From positions 1-15,267 of the forward strand of contig JAUHVN010000029.1 in the NCBI GenBank assembly GCA_030425055.1: 15,267 bases of DNA, in the 5' to 3' direction. The stretch comes from Actinomycetes bacterium. GTDB taxonomy: Bacteria > Actinomycetota > Actinomycetes > Actinomycetales > Microbacteriaceae. The notes beneath the pieces are model-generated. The model saw only the letters and a program-made list of their open reading frames with translations. It did not search any database and had not been told where the DNA came from. The position numbers and the translations under genes were made by a program. The stretch's first letter is position 1, and each line of letters starts with the position of its first letter. This document shows positions 13,784 to 15,267 of this stretch, piece after piece.

Positions 13784-14670
13784 CAGTTGTCTCCATCTGC
13801 CGGGGCGCCGCCCGTGCCGGGAAGATTCTGCAGTCGGTCGTACTCGTCGTTGATGTCACCGGTCTGCCCGGCGGCCTCGAGCGACGAGAGGTAGTCCTCG
13901 TACTCGGCCTCGCTGACGACCTTGACGTTGAACAGCATCATCGAGTGGTACTCGCCGCACAGCTCGGCGCACTTGCCGGCGTACTCGCCTTCGCGGGTGG
14001 GCGTGAAGGACCAGTAGTTGTCCTTCCCGATGTACATGTCCTTCTTATAGAGGAAGTCGATGATCCAGAACGAGTGGATGACGTCGCGCGAGTTGAGCTG
14101 GATCTTGACCGTCTTGTCGACCGGCAGGTACAGGGTCGGCAGCTCGGAGATGATGTCGCCGCGCTCGTCGGTCTGCGCCTGCGTGCCCATCGACCAGACG
14201 GTGTCGGCGTCGCTCTCGCCGTTGTACTGGAAGTCCCACGACCACTGCTTGCCGATCGCGGTGATCGACACGTCGGGGTCTTCGTACTGGGTTTCGAGGA
14301 TCGTCTGGTCGCGCGCCGTGAAGGCGAAGAAGCCGATCACGAGGATGAGCGGCACGACCGTGTAGAAGATCTCGATCGGCATGTTGTAGCGCAGCTGCAC
14401 CGGCAGGCCGACCTGCCCCTTGCGGCGACGGTAGGCCACGACGGCCCACAGCATGAGTCCCCACGTGATCACGCCGACGATGAGCAGGACGATCCAGGAG
14501 TTCACCCACAGACCCGACACCATCTCGGTGCGGTCGGTGGCGAAGGTCCCGTCGTCGGTGAAACCTGGGAGGTATCCGTTGAGCTCGGTCGGCGTGCATC
14601 CCGCGAGCGCGACGGCCGCCACGATCCCGATGGGAATCAGAGACCAGCGGAGACGGCGTTTCGAGGGCAC
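13783..14670 (-). CDS. ctaC: cytochrome c oxidase subunit II (lipoprotein)
   Basis: CtaC receives electrons from QcrC at its exported CuA centre. The 295-residue protein begins with basic MPSKRRLRW, a hydrophobic stretch and a lipobox LAGC (C25), so it should be processed and lipid-anchored. Two membrane helices follow at ~50-78 and ~98-118. The cupredoxin domain contains QWSWDFQY (electron-entry aromatic patch), H199 (DVIHSFW) and CAELCGEYHSMM, giving CuA ligands C234, E236 (backbone), C238, H242 and M245. No heme-c domain is fused to the C-terminus, in line with direct reduction by QcrC. GTG 14670 is chosen because GAAAGGTG (14677-14684) precedes it and the signal peptide then has normal length. 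An ATG 57 nt upstream would add a non-signal leader. Confidence 0.97.
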   Translation of the reverse strand: MPSKRRLRWSLIPIGIVAAVALAGCTPTELNGYLPGFTDDGTFATDRTEMVSGLWVNSWIVLLIVGVITWGLMLWAVVAYRRRKGQVGLPVQLRYNMPIEIFYTVVPLILVIGFFAFTARDQTILETQYEDPDVSITAIGKQWSWDFQYNGESDADTVWSMGTQAQTDERGDIISELPTLYLPVDKTVKIQLNSRDVIHSFWIIDFLYKKDMYIGKDNYWSFTPTREGEYAGKCAELCGEYHSMMLFNVKVVSEAEYEDYLSSLEAAGQTGDINDEYDRLQNLPGTGGAPADGDN

Positions 14671-14707
14671 GGGCGCACCTTTCAGAGTCCGAATTGCGAC
14701 AGTGGCC

Positions 14708-14713
14708 AGTCTA
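14708..14713 (-). promoter_or_regulatory. putative -10 box of the ctaC-ctaD-ctaF-PP2C operon
   Basis: TAGACT on the minus strand lies about 38 nt before the GTG of ctaC, giving a short leader with the GAAAGGTG ribosome site. I see no convincing -35 at 16-19 nt. Confidence 0.45.
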
Positions 14714-14780
14714 GGGCAACCTCCCAAGGGATTCAGGCCAACCCTCCAGGTCGAGCCGTGTCCGACGCCGGATCCGGCAC

Positions 14781-14823
14781 GCAGAAGGGCCCCTGCGCCG
14801 ACATGCGGCGAGGGGCCCTCTGC
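14781..14823 (-). terminator. terminator hairpin after the ErpA-type gene
   Basis: AGGGCCCCT (14786-14794) and CGCCG (14796-14800) pair with CGGCG and AGGGGCCCT (14806-14819) around a 5-nt loop with one bulged G. The stem extends through GCAG/CTGC after a bulged A. It starts 18 nt after the gene's stop on the minus strand and separates it from the ctaC promoter. A 12-nt palindrome GCCGGATCCGGC (14767-14778) lies just beyond. Confidence 0.75.
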
Positions 14824-14840
14824 GCGGGAGAAAGCGCTGA

Positions 14841-15206
14841 TCAGTGGAAGCTGTCGCCGCAGGCGCAGCTGCCGGCGGCGTTGGGGTTGTCGATCGTGAA
14901 CCCCTGCTCCGAGATCGTGTCCTTGAAATCGATCGTGGCGCCGTCGAGATACGGCACGCTCATGTCGTCGACGATGACCTCGACGCCCTCGAAGTCCACC
15001 GTCTTGTCACCGTCGAGGTAGCGCTCGTCGAAGTAGAGCTGGTAGATCAGTCCGCTGCATCCGCCCGGCTGGACGGCGACGCGCAGACGCAGGTCATCGC
15101 GGCCCTCCTGCTCGAGGAGGCTCTTGACCTTGAAGGCGGCGGCGTCGGTCAGGGCGACGCCGTGCTCCTTGGCCGTCTGGTCGGTCGACAGTGCGGTGTC
15201 GGTCAT
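14841..15206 (-). CDS. erpA: A-type iron-sulfur cluster carrier (ErpA/IscA/HesB family)
   Basis: This 121-residue scaffold/carrier delivers Fe-S clusters to target proteins in the cytoplasm. The three ligand cysteines are present: C50 in QPGGCSGLIYQL, and C114 and C116 in SCACGDSF. The body shows the HesB fold (FKVKSLLEQEGRDDLRLRVA; VIVDDMSVPYLDGATIDF). Start ATG 15206 has GGAGGAAA just upstream. The usual actinobacterial annotation is ErpA. IscA cannot be fully ruled out from sequence alone. It is transcribed separately from ctaC, with its own promoter and terminator, though its position next to the oxidase operon is conserved, as in mycobacteria. Clients might include the Rieske protein QcrA. 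Confidence 0.94.
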   Translation of the reverse strand: MTDTALSTDQTAKEHGVALTDAAAFKVKSLLEQEGRDDLRLRVAVQPGGCSGLIYQLYFDERYLDGDKTVDFEGVEVIVDDMSVPYLDGATIDFKDTISEQGFTIDNPNAAGSCACGDSFH

Positions 15207-15238
15207 CGGTTTCCTCCGGGTCGATGGCGGATGTCCCG

Positions 15239-15244
15239 ATTGTA
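15239..15244 (-). promoter_or_regulatory. putative -10 box of the ErpA-type gene
   Basis: TACAAT on the minus strand (5 of 6 consensus bases) lies 32 nt before the ATG, leaving a ~25-nt leader with GGAGGAAA. The transcription start falls in CGGGACATC, part of a 13-mer (15230-15242) that recurs at 3034-3046. The -35 zone reaches the window edge. Confidence 0.6.
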
Positions 15245-15267
15245 CGCCGCCGGGCGGGCAGGGGGCT

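Noticed and set aside
14767..14778. 12-nt palindrome GCCGGATCCGGC as an operator for ctaC
   Set aside because: It lies well upstream of the predicted -10 box, is GC-rich, and palindromes of this size are common here. It may simply be downstream sequence of the adjacent terminator.
1..15267. CRISPR array, tRNA/rRNA genes, insertion sequence or prophage
   Set aside because: I found no regularly spaced repeats, no tRNA-like cloverleaf and no transposase or phage protein. All coding space is explained by the genes listed.

Overview
The window comes from a high-GC Gram-positive actinobacterium, most likely Microbacteriaceae (Microbacterium-like). This rests on three things: the base composition and codon use, the actinobacterial form of the respiratory chain (a di-heme QcrC instead of a soluble cytochrome c, a three-helix Rieske protein, a CtaF subunit), and the divergent trpD/ctaE arrangement, which is also found in mycobacteria. 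The genus is inferred, not proven. Genes are packed tightly, no gap exceeds about 170 bp, and I see no tRNA, rRNA, CRISPR array, transposase or prophage gene.

Left part (1-4610). The window opens inside a two-component system: the C-terminal part of a sensor histidine kinase overlaps a NarL/LuxR-type response regulator by 4 nt, and a small one-helix SHOCT protein follows. On the opposite strand are a CynX/NimT-like MFS transporter, a helix-hairpin-helix plus PHP-domain phosphoesterase, and a two-helix membrane protein of the family often mislabelled 'LigA'. The last two form a likely operon. The 120 bp between the PHP and MFS genes holds a conspicuous inverted repeat and further copies of its core.

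Middle part (4670-10380). trpD (anthranilate phosphoribosyltransferase, minus strand) diverges from the plus-strand operon ctaE-qcrC-qcrA-qcrB. The operon encodes subunit III of the aa3 oxidase and the three core subunits of the cytochrome bcc complex. A strong hairpin closes it and overlaps the apparent promoter of a small rhodanese gene.

Right part (10384-15267). The rhodanese gene converges on a minus-strand operon transcribed in the order ctaC-ctaD-ctaF-PP2C phosphatase. A perfect 18-bp stem overlaps the ends of both convergent genes. Upstream of ctaC, also on the minus strand, is an ErpA/IscA-type iron-sulfur carrier with its own promoter and terminator.

Together the middle and right parts encode nearly the whole menaquinol-to-oxygen supercomplex: QcrA, QcrB and QcrC pass electrons to CtaC, CtaD, CtaE and CtaF. 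The linked ErpA-type protein could help supply Fe-S clusters, for example to the Rieske subunit. The main content is conserved core metabolism. I do not see a clearly new biological system. The points worth a second look are the overlapping terminator structures, a group of apparently leaderless genes, the repeated AATCGGGACA motif, and the PP2C phosphatase embedded in the oxidase operon.
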